From positions 1-64,000 of the forward strand of contig JAPDFW010000030.1 in the NCBI GenBank assembly GCA_028826165.1: a stretch of DNA of 64,000 nucleotides, in the 5' to 3' direction. Both the position numbers and the translations under genes were made by a program. The DNA is from Anaeramoeba ignava (Eukaryota > Metamonada > Anaeramoebidae). Below the pieces are notes generated by a model. The model did not search any database and was not told the origin of the DNA. It saw nothing but the letters and a program-made list of their open reading frames with translations. Of this stretch, positions 63,531-64,000 are shown one piece after another (the stretch's first letter is position 1; every line of letters begins with the position of its first letter).

Positions 63531-64000
63531 TTCAATATTTAAATAGATTTAATTTATTTATAAATTCTTTCAAAAAAATATTTTAATTGATTTTTATTTG
63601 GAAAAAATAAATAAATTTAGTTAAAAAAATTCAAAATTATGATTAAGAACAATTTTATCAATTTTATTTCATTTTTGAAAAATAAATTAAATAAACAATT
63701 TGTTTTGAAATTTATTCAAAACTTAATAAATAAGAAATTTTCTTTTTTAATTTCTTTTTTTCTTTTTCTTTTTAATTAAAAATAAAAACAAATTTTCATT
63801 TTTTTTCATTTTTTTTCACAAAAGTAAACACAAAGAAATAAAAAGTAATTTATTTATATTTATTATTTTACACATAAATTAATTATCTAAATTATTTAAA
63901 TAATCAAAATATTTATAAATTATTTATTAATATTATTTAATTTCAATTTATTTTATTTATTAAAAAAAAAAGAAAAAAAAATAAAATTAAAAATTAAAAA

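Larger units (their letters stand above)
60186..64000. other. Non-repetitive AT-rich right end, no convincing gene
   Basis: This is the most complex non-rRNA sequence in the window: C and G are more frequent, and it is not part of any satellite. Short open frames of 63-69 codons lie at 60774-60965, 61094-61303, 61575-61766 and 63218-63412 (+). They have Lys/Ile/Phe-rich composition, no shared frame and no recognisable motif, so I do not call them. The stretch matches the left arm at an offset of about 57.5 kb. It could be an intergenic region or a decayed gene. Confidence 0.6.

Overview
The window comes from a eukaryotic nuclear genome of extreme A+T content. Outside the ribosomal RNA genes and two small GC islands, G+C is by eye about a tenth or less. 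The only certain genes are one ribosomal RNA locus on the + strand: the 3' part of 18S (11558-12312), ITS1, 5.8S (about 12396-12560), ITS2 and a complete 28S (about 12644-16275). The cores of these genes match the universal eukaryotic pattern, and their variable regions are filled with A/T. A separate 5.8S argues against microsporidia, and 47 kb without a gene on the right argues against a nucleomorph. I could not place the organism further; anaerobic chytrid-like fungi and several AT-rich protists remain possible.

Right of the rRNA genes the DNA is a higher-order repeat. From about 16.5 to 58 kb, roughly 11.2-11.6 kb is repeated four times; one shared landmark occurs at 19979, 31157, 42418 and 53968. 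Each copy is built from the same modules: satellite A (about 170 bp, itself a dimer of about 85-bp halves), block B, satellite B (about 145 bp), block C, satellite C (a 12-bp TTCAGATTTATT minisatellite), block D, then either satellite D (about 180 bp) plus block E (copies 1 and 2) or segment F (copies 3 and 4). Copies 1 and 2 carry a Tc1/mariner-like element that copies 3 and 4 lack. Segment F holds the only conspicuous GC-rich non-rRNA sequence: a 96-bp island and a 148-bp near-perfect hairpin, identical in both copies. It is either a structured RNA gene or a small two-exon gene on the minus strand.

Left of the rRNA genes, 6.95-10.75 kb holds inverted copies of the modules found on the right. 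Further out, 1.3-6.6 kb is a colinear, degraded, direct copy of 58.1-63.7 kb. The simplest reading is that the window spans a little more than one unit of a very large rDNA repeat, about 57 kb long with a spacer of about 52 kb, either tandem or on a circle. The join of a (TAAA)n tract to a conserved 18S core position at 11558 is probably an assembly break or a truncation.

From 58.1 to 60.2 kb there are 147-bp and 320-bp tandem repeats. From 60.2 to 64 kb the DNA is non-repetitive, somewhat richer in G+C, and has no convincing gene. No tRNA, 5S rRNA, CRISPR array, telomere repeat or ordinary protein gene was found.
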